Assembly (NCBI GenBank): GCA_028571685.1
Contig: CM053142.1
Coordinates: 69,527,296 to 69,591,295, forward strand
Direction of reading: 5' to 3'
DNA length: 64,000 bases
Source of the DNA: Heterohyrax brucei
Taxonomy: Eukaryota > Chordata > Mammalia > Hyracoidea > Procaviidae
This document shows positions 45,316 through 55,572 of this stretch, one piece after another. The stretch's first letter is position 1. Every line of letters begins with the position of its first letter. Position numbers and translations under genes: made by a program. The notes beneath the pieces are model-generated. The model was not told the DNA's origin, did not search any database, and saw only the letters and a list, made by a program, of their open reading frames with translations.

Positions 45316-46302
45316 GTTGTTGTTAGTCACCATCAAGTTGGTTGCAGCTCATAGCAATGCTGTGTACAACAGAATGAAACGTTACAAAGTTCTGCACCAT
45401 CCTCACAGTAGTTGTTATGCTTGAACCGATTGTTGTAACCACTACATCAGTCCACCTGGTTGAAGGTATTGTTTTCCACTGACTCTCTACTATATCAAGC
45501 GTAACATCTTTCTCCAGGGACTGATCCTTCCTGACAACATGTCTAAAGCATGTAAGATGCAGTCTCTTAGCCCTTGCTTTCAAGGAGCACTCTGTTGGTA
45601 CTTTTTCTAGAACAGATCTGTTCATCCTTTTGGCAGCCCATGGTATATTCAATATTCTTCTCCAACACCACAATGCAAAGGCATTAGTTCTTCTTCTGTC
45701 TTCCTTATCCATTGTCCAGATTTTGTACGCATATGATACAGCTGAAAATACCATGGCTTGGGTCACACACATCTTAGACTTCAACGTGACACCTTTGCTT
45801 TTCAACACTTTAAAAAGGTCTTTTCTGCCAAAGCCAGTATGTCTTTTGATTTCTTGACTTCTGCTTCCATGGCTGTTGATTGTGTATCTAAGTAAAATGA
45901 AATCTTTGACAACATCCATCTTTTCTCCATTTATCGAAAGATTGCTTATTGGTCCAGTTGTCAATACTTTTGTTTTCTAGGTGCTGAAGCACAGTCCTTA
46001 CTAAAGGCTATGGTCTTTTATCTTGTTTGTGTTTTAAATTCTCTTCACTTTCAGCAAGCTAGGTAGCATCATCTGTATAATGCAGATTGTTAACAATTCT
46101 TCCTCCATTCCTAAAGCCAAATTCTTCTTCATAGACTCCAGTTTCTTGGATTAGTTGCTCTGCATACAGATTGAATAAGTCTGTTGAAAGGATATAACCC
46201 TGATACACAGCTTTCCTGACTTTAAAGCATACAATATCCCTTTGCCCTGTTCAAATGACTGATTCTTGATCTATATACAGGTTCCTCATGAGCACAATTA
46301 AT
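45316..46302 (-). mobile_element. RTE LINE inserted in another RTE, with target duplications
   Basis: The inverted tail starts GTTGTTGTTAGTCACCATCA, and matching RTE sequence runs to 46302. TCCTGGGCATT at 45305-45315 and TCCTAGGCATT at 46303-46313 flank it, and the host RTE is collinear across them, so this is a clear target-site duplication. The element is truncated at its 5' side within the reverse transcriptase region. Confidence 0.9.
45323..45964 (-). pseudogene. RTE reverse transcriptase C-terminal region, 213 codons open
   Basis: The longest open frame outside the L1 at the right edge. It begins just after the RT catalytic zone (MTTGPISNLSINGEKMDVVK) and includes DFILLRYTINSHG, the FALWCWRRILNIPW stretch and the C-terminal tail region, running almost to the element's 3' end. 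RTE proteins carry an N-terminal endonuclease and a reverse transcriptase; this keeps neither catalytic box, so it cannot act. Openness over more than 600 bp suggests a relatively recent copy. Confidence 0.78.
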
Positions 46303-47811
46303 TCCTAGGCATTAGCTAGCTGAAATAGATTGGCATTGGCAATTTTTGTTTTGGACATTCATATGACCTACTATGCCAGGAATGACAAATTAAAGAGGAA
46401 TGGTGTTGCATTCATCATAAAAAAGAAAGTTTTAAGATTTAAGATTTATTTACAATTCTAGCAGCAATAGGATAATATCCATACACATATAAGAACAATC
46501 AATTAGTATGACTATTATTCAAAATTACACACCAGCTGCTAAGACTAAAGGTGAGAAAATTGGAGATTTTTACCAACTTCTGCAGTCTGAAATTGATTGT
46601 ACATGCAATCAAGATGCATTGATAATTATTGGTGATTGAAATGTATAAGCTATAAACAAAGAAGAAAGATTGGTAGTTAGAAAATAAGGCCTTGGTGATA
46701 CAAATGATGCTGGAGATTGCATGACAGAATTTTGCAAGACCGATGGCTTCTTTATTGCAAATACCTTTTTTCAATAGCATAAATGGCAGCTATACTCATG
46801 GACCTAGCCAGAGGGAATACATAGGAATCAAATTACTACATTTATGGAAAGAGATGAGGGAAATGCTCAATGTCTTCGGTTAGAACAAAACCAAGGACTG
46901 CCTGCTGAATAGGCCATCAATTACACATGTGCAAGCTCAAGGTGAAGCTAAGAAAACTTAGAACAAATCCACAAGAGCTGAAGAACAACCTTTAGTATAC
47001 CCCACCTGAATTTAGCAACCATCTGAAGAATAGATTTCACACAGTGAACACTAATGACTGAAAACTAGAGTTGTAGAGTGACATCAGACATGAAGAAAGC
47101 AAGAGGTCATTAAAAAAGACAAGAAAGAAAGGAAAGATTAAAATGGATGTAGAAAGAGACTCTGAAGCTTGTTCTTGAATATCAAGTAGCTAAAGCGAAA
47201 CAAAGAAATCATGAAGTAAAGAGAGCTGAAAAGATTTCAAAGGGTGGCTTGGCCAAGCCAAGACAACACAATATATAAAGTACTATAATGAAATGTGCAA
47301 AGATTTGAACTTAGAAAGACAAAAGGGAAGAACATGCTCAGCATTTCTCAAGCTGAAAGAACAAAATTCAGCCCTTGAGTTGCAATAAGGATCTTATGGC
47401 CAAAATCAGTGCCTTTGAATTACAATAATTGGGAGGATGACACAAGACTGGGCAGATTTTTGTTCCATTGTACATAGCAGGTGTCACTAGGAGTCAGACC
47501 TGACTCTACAGCACCTAACAATAGTAACAACAAAAACACAACCTTAAACAACAAGTCGTATGAAAACAAACAAGCAAAAATCTTGATAAAAAAATGTTAT
47601 TTCTTGTATGTGCCATCCTGACATTGTTAAAATATCTCAGAATCTTCTGATTGGATTGCTTTGAACCAAGAATAATCAAAATTTTTAGATACTTAAAGCT
47701 ACCTCAACCAAGTTATGCTTTTCTACCCATTAAACCTTATTCTCTAGCTGATAACAAAGAACAAAATTACCTATTTGCAGTCTACATCTTTCCCCTTTTA
47801 AATGCCACAGT

Positions 47812-48222
47812 GTTCTGAATTGAACTGTGTTCTTCAAAAATACATGTTACAAATCCTAACCTCTATGCCTGTCATTGTAATCCCATTTGGGACTGGCATA
47901 TCTTTGTCCTGTTAAAAATGAAGGATTAGTATTAGGAATATTTTGAGTCAACCACTTACAAATATAAAATAGGAGATTAGGACAAGTAAGTAAGCAGACA
48001 TGGGGGAAGAGAGATGTCAAATCACGTGAAGATTACCCAGAAACAGAAGTTGTGAAGAGACAAAGACCTTCTTTCAGAGTCAACAGACTAAGAAAGCCTT
48101 CCCCCAAGAGTCAGTGCCCTGAATTTGGACTTTTAGAGATTAAGAGAAAAAAACAATTTTGTTGTTGTTAAAACCATCCATTTGTGAGAGTTTTGGTACA
48201 GCAGCACTAAAGAACAAAGACA
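47812..48222 (+). mobile_element. MaLR-type LTR, diverged
   Basis: TGTTCTGAATTGAACTGTG, ACAAATCCTAACCTC, GCCTTCCCCCAAGAGTCAG and a terminal GTACAGCAGCACTAAAGAAC to GACACA. About 410 bp, more diverged than the 41.77 kb copy. Confidence 0.78.
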
Positions 48223-48708
48223 CAAAGATATCAAATAAATTACAGAAATGACTTCGGATAGCATGAAAACAAAATCAAATTAAAGCACTTTTTTTTTTTT
48301 ACCTCATTCATTGAAAGCCAAAAAATAGGCATTGTTCCAAAGAAGCATATATTTGCAGGTAAGAGTTTATCCACAAGATCAGAAAGCAAATGATTAAAAA
48401 AACAGAAATTTAACTATTGATTTAGCACAAAATTTTGCAGCTTTTGGACATGTGCTAGGGACACAGAGACTAAAACTACATGGTTCCTACAATCAAGAGT
48501 CTTCTGGTAGTATATAACACAAATTGTTCCACTTGGAATTATTGTACCCAAAAGTCACTGACCAGGAGCAGAGCCAGACTTCAGATTATCATGATTTTTA
48601 CTCTTAAATTTTATATTTGCCCTTTTTTTTTTTTTTTGCTAAGTGGAGTGTCTTATGTGGTTATGTTTTATAATAATAATATTTATCTGTTTATTCAGTC
48701 ATTCAAGC
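48223..48708. other. Unclassified sequence
   Basis: No gene or confident repeat; poly-T runs lie at about 48290 and 48625. Its last bases form the left target duplication of the following L1. Confidence 0.4.
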
Positions 48709-49717
48709 AATGTACATTGAGGGGTGGGGTCAAGATGACGGACTAGACACACAACTGCTTAACTCACTCTGAAAACTAAGGTCAGGATTGATAATTAAAC
48801 AGAGACATATGGACACCCACTGAGCCCTAGGACATGTCACAGGGCTGTCATTTTGGACTACATGCCACTGAATGGGAAACTTCTTTCACTGACCCCACTT
48901 TGTTGAATGGCCAGCTCTCACGATCTAAAGGTAACAACTGGCTTTAACTTTTTTCCTTTTTGTTAGCCTGTAGCAGCAATTAGGCTTAACTGGCAGCAAA
49001 GTTCTGTCACACTGCTGACAGTGGGTGGAATAGCCACACTTTGGGAGTCTGGCTCTGGATCCTGAGTACCACAGCCCCTCCACTCCTTTTTCCAAACCTC
49101 CACCATTGATTTGACTATTTCACAGTGGACAGGAGAGCCACTACAGGATGCCATCTTGTCTGACTGGCAGTCAGATATACCAAAAAGGAGGCCTCAGTGA
49201 GGGCTAATTCCAAGGCTAGGAGGCAGTGCCAGCCAGGGAGTGCTTCCCCAGAAGAAAAGTTGTGTTTAGCACAGTTTACCTTTCAGGTAGGGTCTGGCAC
49301 CTGTTAACAGCAGGACAGTAGCCTGTCCATACTTTGAACTAGATCACAGCATACAGGTATGGATATAGAGGTGCCTCCATTGCCAACTGGAAAGAGGGAC
49401 TTGCACACCTGACAGCCTGACTGTTTTTGGTGGCTGTCACATAGCTTTTACCTTTCAAAATAAGACTACCTAGGGAAATAACTGTGGTGCAGCCTGACAA
49501 CATCTTGTCCAATCTTGACTGACCCACTATGTAGGGCCAGTTGATGGCCTGCCAGTGACTCCTTAAGTAGGGCCATGTCTTTGTCAGTCAGGAGGCGGAG
49601 CCTGCTATCACAAGGGTTCCATTTGGCCCAATCACTGGAGTACATAGAGGTAACTGGTGATCAACTTCTACCTCAGCTCCTATTAAGGCAACACCAGAGA
49701 AACTAAACAACCTCTAG

Positions 49718-50683
49718 ATGTCCAAAAAGCAACAGACCTTGGCCTGACACTTAAGGAAAAATCCAACCGTGGTTTCAGAAGATTCTGAAAAGAAAGAACC
49801 AAAGAACTTCCCAGATAAAGAAGACTTCCTGAACCTTTTGGAGGTCGAGTACAAAAGAACTATATAGAGAGCCCTCTTAGACATTATACAAAACTTAGTA
49901 GACCAAAATGAAAAATTAAGCAAGCTGTTCAAACTGGTGCAACTCCAGCATTCTGAAATCCAACAGAACAATAACAAAATTAAAGAACCAGAAAACTCAG
50001 TTCAAAGCCAAGAGAACAGAATTGAAAATACAGAAAACAGACTTTCTGACTTGGGAGACAGAACTACTGACACCAGCATTTATGAGGAGAAATCAGAGAA
50101 AATACACAAGAAAAATGAATAAGCTTTAAGAAACATGTGAGACTCTATCAAGAGGAACAATCTATGATTAATTGGAGTTCCTGAACAGGAACGGACACCT
50201 CAAAATGCAGAGGAGATTGTTGTTGACTTGCTGACAGAAGACTTTCCTGAAATTAGAGAATTCCTGAAAGAAGAGAATATAGATATCCAAGGTGCATATC
50301 GATCACCATACAATGTAGACCTCAAAAGAAAGACTCGAAGACATATTATAATCAAGCTTAACAAAATGAAACGTAAGCAGAAACTCTTAAAGGCAGTGAG
50401 ACACAAAGCAAAGCTAACATTCAGAGAGAAGCCCTGTAGGCTTTCGTCTGACTTCTCAGCAGAAACCATGTTGGCACAGAGGCAGTGGGGTGGTACATTC
50501 AAAGCTTTGAAGGAGAAAAATTTCCAACCAAGAATTATATAACCTGCAAAACTGTCTTTCACATATGAAAATGAAATTAAGACCTTTGCAGATAAACAGA
50601 AACTCAAAGATTTTGTAAAAACACCAAACCAAAGCTACAAAAAATACTGAAAGAAGATCTAGGCTTAAAAGAACAAAACTATA
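49718..50683 (+). pseudogene. L1 ORF1 (RNA-binding chaperone), disrupted
   Basis: Starts at an ATG (49718) and reads MSKKQQTLA before an early stop. The middle, 49937-50122, is a heptad-rich helix (NNKIKEPENSVQSQENRIEN) that fits the trimerising coiled coil; 50228-50542 covers the RRM and C-terminal domain (DLLTEDFPEIREFLKEENI, KLTFREKPCRLSSDFSA). At least four stop codons interrupt the frame. L1 ORF1 protein normally trimerises and binds L1 RNA; this copy cannot make it. Confidence 0.85.
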
Positions 50684-51096
50684 TTTTAGGAGACAATACA
50701 GGACACATCATCCAGAAACCTACTCAGTTAGGGAAGGCACAAAACCCCAACCAAAGTGATCCAGTGATCATATCATGAAAACCACAATACTATCACATTG
50801 AAAAGAGGGATATATTACAGTAGTTATAGTCCATCCAGATAGACAGGAAGTTAGCAAGATATTTAGAAGTTAAAATCTGGTTTAAACATACATTATTAAG
50901 GAGGATCATAGGGGTAGCCACAAAGCACAACAAAGAAGCAACATATCAAAACAAGAAACACAATACAGGAGTCTCAACAAACACAAAACCAACATTGTAA
51001 AGGGTGAAAAAAATCAACCCATAAAAAAGAATGTCCCAGAATAGAATAGTAAGAACAACAGAGAAAACATCAACACAAAAATAAATACAGCAAAAT

Positions 51097-51445
51097 GACA
51101 GCACTAAATATATACCTATCAACAATTACATTGAAGGTAAATGGACTCACTGCTCCAGTAAAGAGACAAGTGACATCTTGGATCAAAACACATGACCTAT
51201 CTACATGCTGCTCACAAGAAACTCACCTTAGACTTAAAGATATGAACAAACTGAACATTAAAAGATAGAATAATATGTACCAAGCTAACAATATGCAAAG
51301 AACAGCAGGTGTGGTAATACTAATCTCAGATAAAATAGATTACACTGTAAAAAAAAAGTTCAGTAAAGACACAGAAGACCTTATTACAACAATTAAACAA
51401 CTAGACTTCATTGACATACACAGAACTTTCTATCCATCATGTTGA
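51097..51445 (+). pseudogene. L1 ORF2 endonuclease fragments
   Basis: The start region (MTALNIYLSTITLKVNGL) shows that the second catalytic-region asparagine motif LNVNGL has become LKVNGL, and QETHL is retained. After about 51358 the sequence jumps to a later endonuclease segment (AGTAAAGACACAGAAGACC to ACTTTCTATCCATCA) and then directly to 3' UTR. No reverse transcriptase remains. Confidence 0.85.
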
Positions 51446-51550
51446 GTGAAATTAGTCAGCAGCACAAGGGCAAATATGGTAAGAGACCCCTACTTTAAAG
51501 ACTTGACAACTAATTCATGTACAGAAGAAAAGACTCTTTGATAGCAGCAA

Positions 51551-51575
51551 GGGAGGGGAGGGAGGGAGGGAGAGG
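51551..51575 (+). repeat. G-rich tract in L1 3' UTR
   Basis: GGGAGGGGAGGGAGGGAGGG has at least four runs of three G and could fold as a G-quadruplex. It corresponds to the C-rich stretch at 59518-59555 in the minus-strand L1. Confidence 0.8.
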
Positions 51576-52744
51576 GCTGGTTATAGATTAGGTAGTTGAT
51601 AGAAATTTGGTTGAGTGAAATCAGTGACAGCAAACCTTAGAAAGAAGATCAATTTAACCGGACTTCAATATAACCTGAAAACTCTTCCAGTCTTAACCCA
51701 ATAGATAAAGACAGAGTAGCAGGGGTCAGGGTCTGGGGACCACGCTCTCAGAGGACATCGATGCCAACTGGTATAACTAGCCTATTGCCAAGAGAGTCCT
51801 CTCCACTCTATATTGTTGAGTGTCATCCAGGATCTTAAAAGCTAGCAAGCTGCCATCTGAGGAACACCAAATGGCCCCAACTCATCTGGAACAGATGATC
51901 ACCAAGGACGAAAACAACACAGGGGAAAGAGAACCCAGAAGACAGAAAGACCCATGTGAATAGGTGACTACATCAATATGTGACCAGAAGAACCAGATAA
52001 TGCCTGGCTACCTCCAGTGACAACTGTGATAGGGCTCACAAAGTTGAGTCTCAAGGGCAACACAAGAATAAGAAGGGATGCACCTTGAGAACTCCACTAA
52101 AAGACTACAATTGATGGTCCGAAAGCCTAGGAGTTCCCCGGGAGTATGGCCCCTATACCTGAAGCTGTCCCTAATCGTAAGTCATTACTGAGGTCAACTC
52201 CTCGGACAGGAGTGCTTTGGACTCAGCGACACAGAGTGACCATATCATGTGTGCACTTTATGGTTCTATGCATCTACAGGATGTCGCCCAACTGGCCTCT
52301 TACTAGAGGGGAGTGGAGAGAGTGGAGAAGAAGGGAGTGGAGAGGGTGGATAAGAGGGGACAGGGGTTTGTTAAGAGGATATGACTTGTATAGAACAGAA
52401 AAGGAGGAGTGTGCTGTTACCAGGCAATGAGAGCAGTAGGAGCTCTGTGTAGGCGGGCATGCAAATTTAAAGCAGACTGTACACTTTGACTCAATTATAA
52501 CAAACACAAAAAATTTTTTTTAAATGTAGATTGAGTTTTTCTTTTACCAAGGTACAGCCTTTCCTTAATTTTCTGACAAACCTGACATTTCTGCTTGAAA
52601 GCTTCATAAGACTGTCAAATTTATAATGTCCAAAAGCAAACTCTTGGTTCCTTATTTAAAACACTATTTTGTACCAGTCCTCCCCATGTTGAGAAAATTT
52701 GAGAAAAAAATGAACATTAAAACTTTTTAAAAGTAAATTGAGAG

Positions 52745-53060
52745 CACGTCATTCTTGAACTCAAAAGTCTCCGATGGCTTCCCATCTTTCTCACAATAAA
52801 TTTAAAAATCTTTGTCATGGCCTACAAACAGCCACGTGACCTGGCCCCTCTATCCTGCTTACCTTCTCCTCCCCCTCTTCCCAAACTTACCTCCATTTAC
52901 TCGGTCTGTTCTATGCTCCTCAGCTACTTGAAGCATTCTTATGCTTCAGAGCCTTTGGCTCATGATCCCCTCACTCTCAACACTGTATTTCTAAAACATC
53001 TGCTACTCTCAATTTTCTATTCCTTCAGACATCCCTAAACAGCTTATACAGATTAGTCCT
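52745..53060 (+). mobile_element. L2-like ancient LINE remnant (tentative)
   Basis: TCCGATGGCTTCCCATC, CATGGCCTACAAACAGCCAC, GACCTGGCCCCTCTATCC and CCTTTGGCTCATGATCCCCT resemble the 3' region of ancient L2 elements. Identification is by eye from a diverged sequence, and a 73-codon frame here has no motif. Confidence 0.5.
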
Positions 53061-53123
53061 CCACCATCACTCTCTTCTCTTCCCTACTTTTTATGTTCCT
53101 TCAAAGCATCTATTGTATGATGT

Positions 53124-53637
53124 TGTGCATAGGATTGTGTTCCCCCTGTTTATGTGTCAAACAGGCAAGGCTATGATTCTCAGTATTGTGTGGTTATCCT
53201 CCATTTTATGATCTGATATAATTTTTCTATGCATTATAAATACTAACCTCTATGATATCAATGAGGCAAGATTGGAGGTAGTTATGGTAATAAGGCCTGA
53301 CACAATCTACAGGAAGAGAACATTTCTTAAGTCAACCTCTTTCGAAATGTAAAAGGGAGAAAGCAAGCAGAAAGGAGAGGGACTTCTCACCAAGAAAAAA
53401 GCAATGGGAGCAGAAGGCATCCTTTGGATCTGGGGTCCCTTCTCTGAGAAAGTCCTAGATCAAGGGAAGATTGATGACAAGGATCTTCTCCCAGAGCTGT
53501 CAGAGAAAGTCTTTATCTGGAGTTGGCACCCAGAATTCAGAATTCTAGCCTCTCAAGTCATGAAAGAGCTAATTTCTGTTTGTTAAAACCACCCACTTGT
53601 GATATTTCTGTCATAGCAACACTAGATAACTAAGACA
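53124..53637 (+). mobile_element. Solo MaLR-type LTR
   Basis: TGTGCATAGGATTGTGTTCC at the start and CATAGCAACACTAGATAACT to AAGACA at the end, with GGATCTGGGGTCCC and CAGAGAAAGTCTTTATCTGG in the expected middle. About 515 bp. Confidence 0.85.
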
Positions 53638-54120
53638 TATGCTATATAACTAATTTCTTTCCTGATTTACCGGTTCTTCACAATAAAAGGTAACCTTTGT
53701 TTCGCTTCTCATCTCTACCTAGAAGAAGACACGACGCAATAGTTTTGGGATATATATTTTCTGAATTAATAATGAAGCATTGAACGAAACATAGTTTGTA
53801 CTGATGTTTGCTTGTTTGGCTTATGAACTGCATATGAAGTTCTGCATTGTCACGTATGCTTAAACCTGTAACTTCTCAAACCTACAGCCTTGTTTCCCGA
53901 ACATGTGTATCACTAGTGCTGTTTTGGAAGACATTGATAAGTGTGCCACAAAAAAATTAATTTGAAAAACCTTGCCTAGCCCATTATATTCCATTTTGTA
54001 GATTCATAATACATGCCATCGTATAAAAAGTGCTGTAAACACTACCTAGAGAAATCCACTTTAAGTTGAATAACACAGTACTCCAAAACTAATTTCAGTT
54101 GTGAACACTTTTTCTTGGTG

Positions 54121-54222
54121 TGTTATTATGGACTGAACTGTGGTCTTCAAAAATGTGTTTAAGTCTTAATTTCTAGTACTTGTAAATATGATCTTGTTTA
54201 AAAATAGTGCCCTTGAAGATAT
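54121..54222 (+). mobile_element. MaLR-type LTR, 5' stub
   Basis: TTATTATGGACTGAACTGTG, then AAAAATGTGTTTAAGTC and a short continuation. Only about 100 bp are recognisable before RTE sequence begins. Confidence 0.62.
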
Positions 54223-54225
54223 CAC

Positions 54226-54396
54226 AAAAGAGGAAGACCCTCAAAAAGATGGACTGGCACCATGGCTACAAGTATGGGCTCACATATGACAGTGATTGTG
54301 AGAACGGTGCAGGACTGGGCCACGTTTCTTCCTGTTGTATATAGAGTTGCCAGGAGTTGGAACTAACTTGATGGCACCTAACAACAATAACAAAAG
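54226..54396 (+). mobile_element. RTE LINE, 3' end fragment
   Basis: GAGGAAGACCCTCAAAAAGA, GACTGGGCCACGTTTC, AGAGTTGCCAGGAGTTGG, GATGGCACCTAACAACAATA. The end shows the AAC-type short repeat tail of RTE. Confidence 0.85.
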
Positions 54397-54400
54397 TAGA

Positions 54401-55410
54401 TAGCTCAGAAAACAAGTGACTTTTGTGAAGAAACTTTACACAGCTCTGAGTGCTCCTTTTAGTAAAAGAATACCTTGGAGACACTACAGAGACAATATAG
54501 TGCCTTAAAAAATGTTTCTAATAACTTTAGCATATTTAAAATCTGCCTCTTCACATACTAATAGTGTATTTGCATACCAGATTAACATGCCTTTTACTGA
54601 GTTATTTCTGAAAACTATTCTTTCTGGACATAATAGCTCAGATTACTCAATGAATTTCCCAGGACTTTTGTATACTAACTCCCTGAATCACATCATTTTG
54701 GCTTTTTTTTGTTCTATAAAATAGCACACAAACACCTATGTAAGATAACAGTCACCACAGAGTTACAGGAACTAGTGTTTTGTGAAGCTATGTACTTAGG
54801 AAAGAAAAGAATGTGCTGAAGACATTGGGCAAGTCACTCCAACACTCCTGCCTCATTTCCTTCTCAACAGCAGAAGTGGCTACAGTGAACACATTTCATA
54901 AACTTATACCTTTTAAATGAAAAACTGCATGTGAGGTTCCTAGTGGTATAGAAAGCATTTATTAAGTACTCAGTTTCACCCTCACTTTGGTATCTGAAAT
55001 CTATTATATTGTCACCTCACCAGTAGGAACTGAGTCAATAAAAGTCCTAATCCAAAATGTTTTTTTTACAGATACATCACAAAATTACTTCTACAACATA
55101 GAAGACTACCGATATCTTCATAACAGCTTTCTGAAGCTTAGAAGTGCATTGACTGTCTTTATCTTGGCATACATTCTGTGAATTTCAATATAGGGATGGT
55201 GATGGGAACTGAGACTCTTTCCTAGGAGATTAGGAGTATTCACTACTGAATTGTCACCTGGAGGTCATACCCTCAATTTGGTTTGTACCAGCCCCAGGTT
55301 GAAGAGCTACATGACATCAAAAATGGAAGTATGATATAGAATTAATGGAACACTACCAAACCCAAGCTTGTATCATGCTTGATTGCCGGTACTGTAGTAC
55401 TATTGTAGAA
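54401..55410. other. Unclassified sequence
   Basis: No gene or confident repeat. Around 54930 GAGGTTCCTAGTGGTATAG resembles an AfroSINE head but the rest cannot be followed. Confidence 0.4.
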
Positions 55411-55572
55411 AATGTTCCTGGTGGCATAAACGGTTTGTATTTCACCACTAACCTAAAGGCCGCTGGTTTGAACCCATGCAGCGGCACTGGGAAAGAAACA
55501 GCAGTCCGCTTCCATAAAGATCACAGCCAAGAAAACCCTATTGTGCAGTTCTAGTGTATAACACGTGGAATT
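55411..55572 (+). mobile_element. AfroSINE, long subfamily, 3' truncated
   Basis: GTTCCTGGTGGCATAAACGG, GGCCGCTGGTTTGAACCC, CAGTCCGCTTCCATAAAGAT, CAAGAAAACCCTATTGTG and ACACGTGG. The tail that other copies share with RTE is missing. Confidence 0.88.

Larger units (their letters stand above)
44848..47537 (+). mobile_element. RTE (BovB-like) LINE, 5' end to endonuclease plus tail, split by a second RTE
   Basis: The 5' end is present (TTGTCAGTTTGTCTTACCG, GCTGGAAGCTATGGCAC), the endonuclease region resumes at about 46314 (GCTGAAATAGATTGGCATTG, TTACTGGTGAT-like ATTATTGGTGATTG) and the sequence is followed to about 47400. It then jumps to the 3' tail (GGGCAGATTTTTGTTCC, GACTCTACAGCACCTAAC). The reverse transcriptase is therefore deleted. 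The segment between 45316 and 46302 is an inserted minus-strand RTE. Confidence 0.88.
48722..52522 (+). mobile_element. L1 with both ends, internal deletion of most of ORF2
   Basis: Flanked by AATGTACATTGAG (48709-48721) and AATGTAGATTGAG (52523-52535), a 13-base target duplication with one mismatch. In order it has a 5' UTR beginning GGGTGGGGTCAAGATGACGG, ORF1 (about 49718-50683), a spacer of about 400 bp, the first 270 bp of ORF2 from 51097, a second endonuclease segment, and then 3' UTR from about 51450, including the G-rich tract near 51551 and a short A-rich tail. Most of ORF2, including reverse transcriptase, is absent. Confidence 0.9.
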
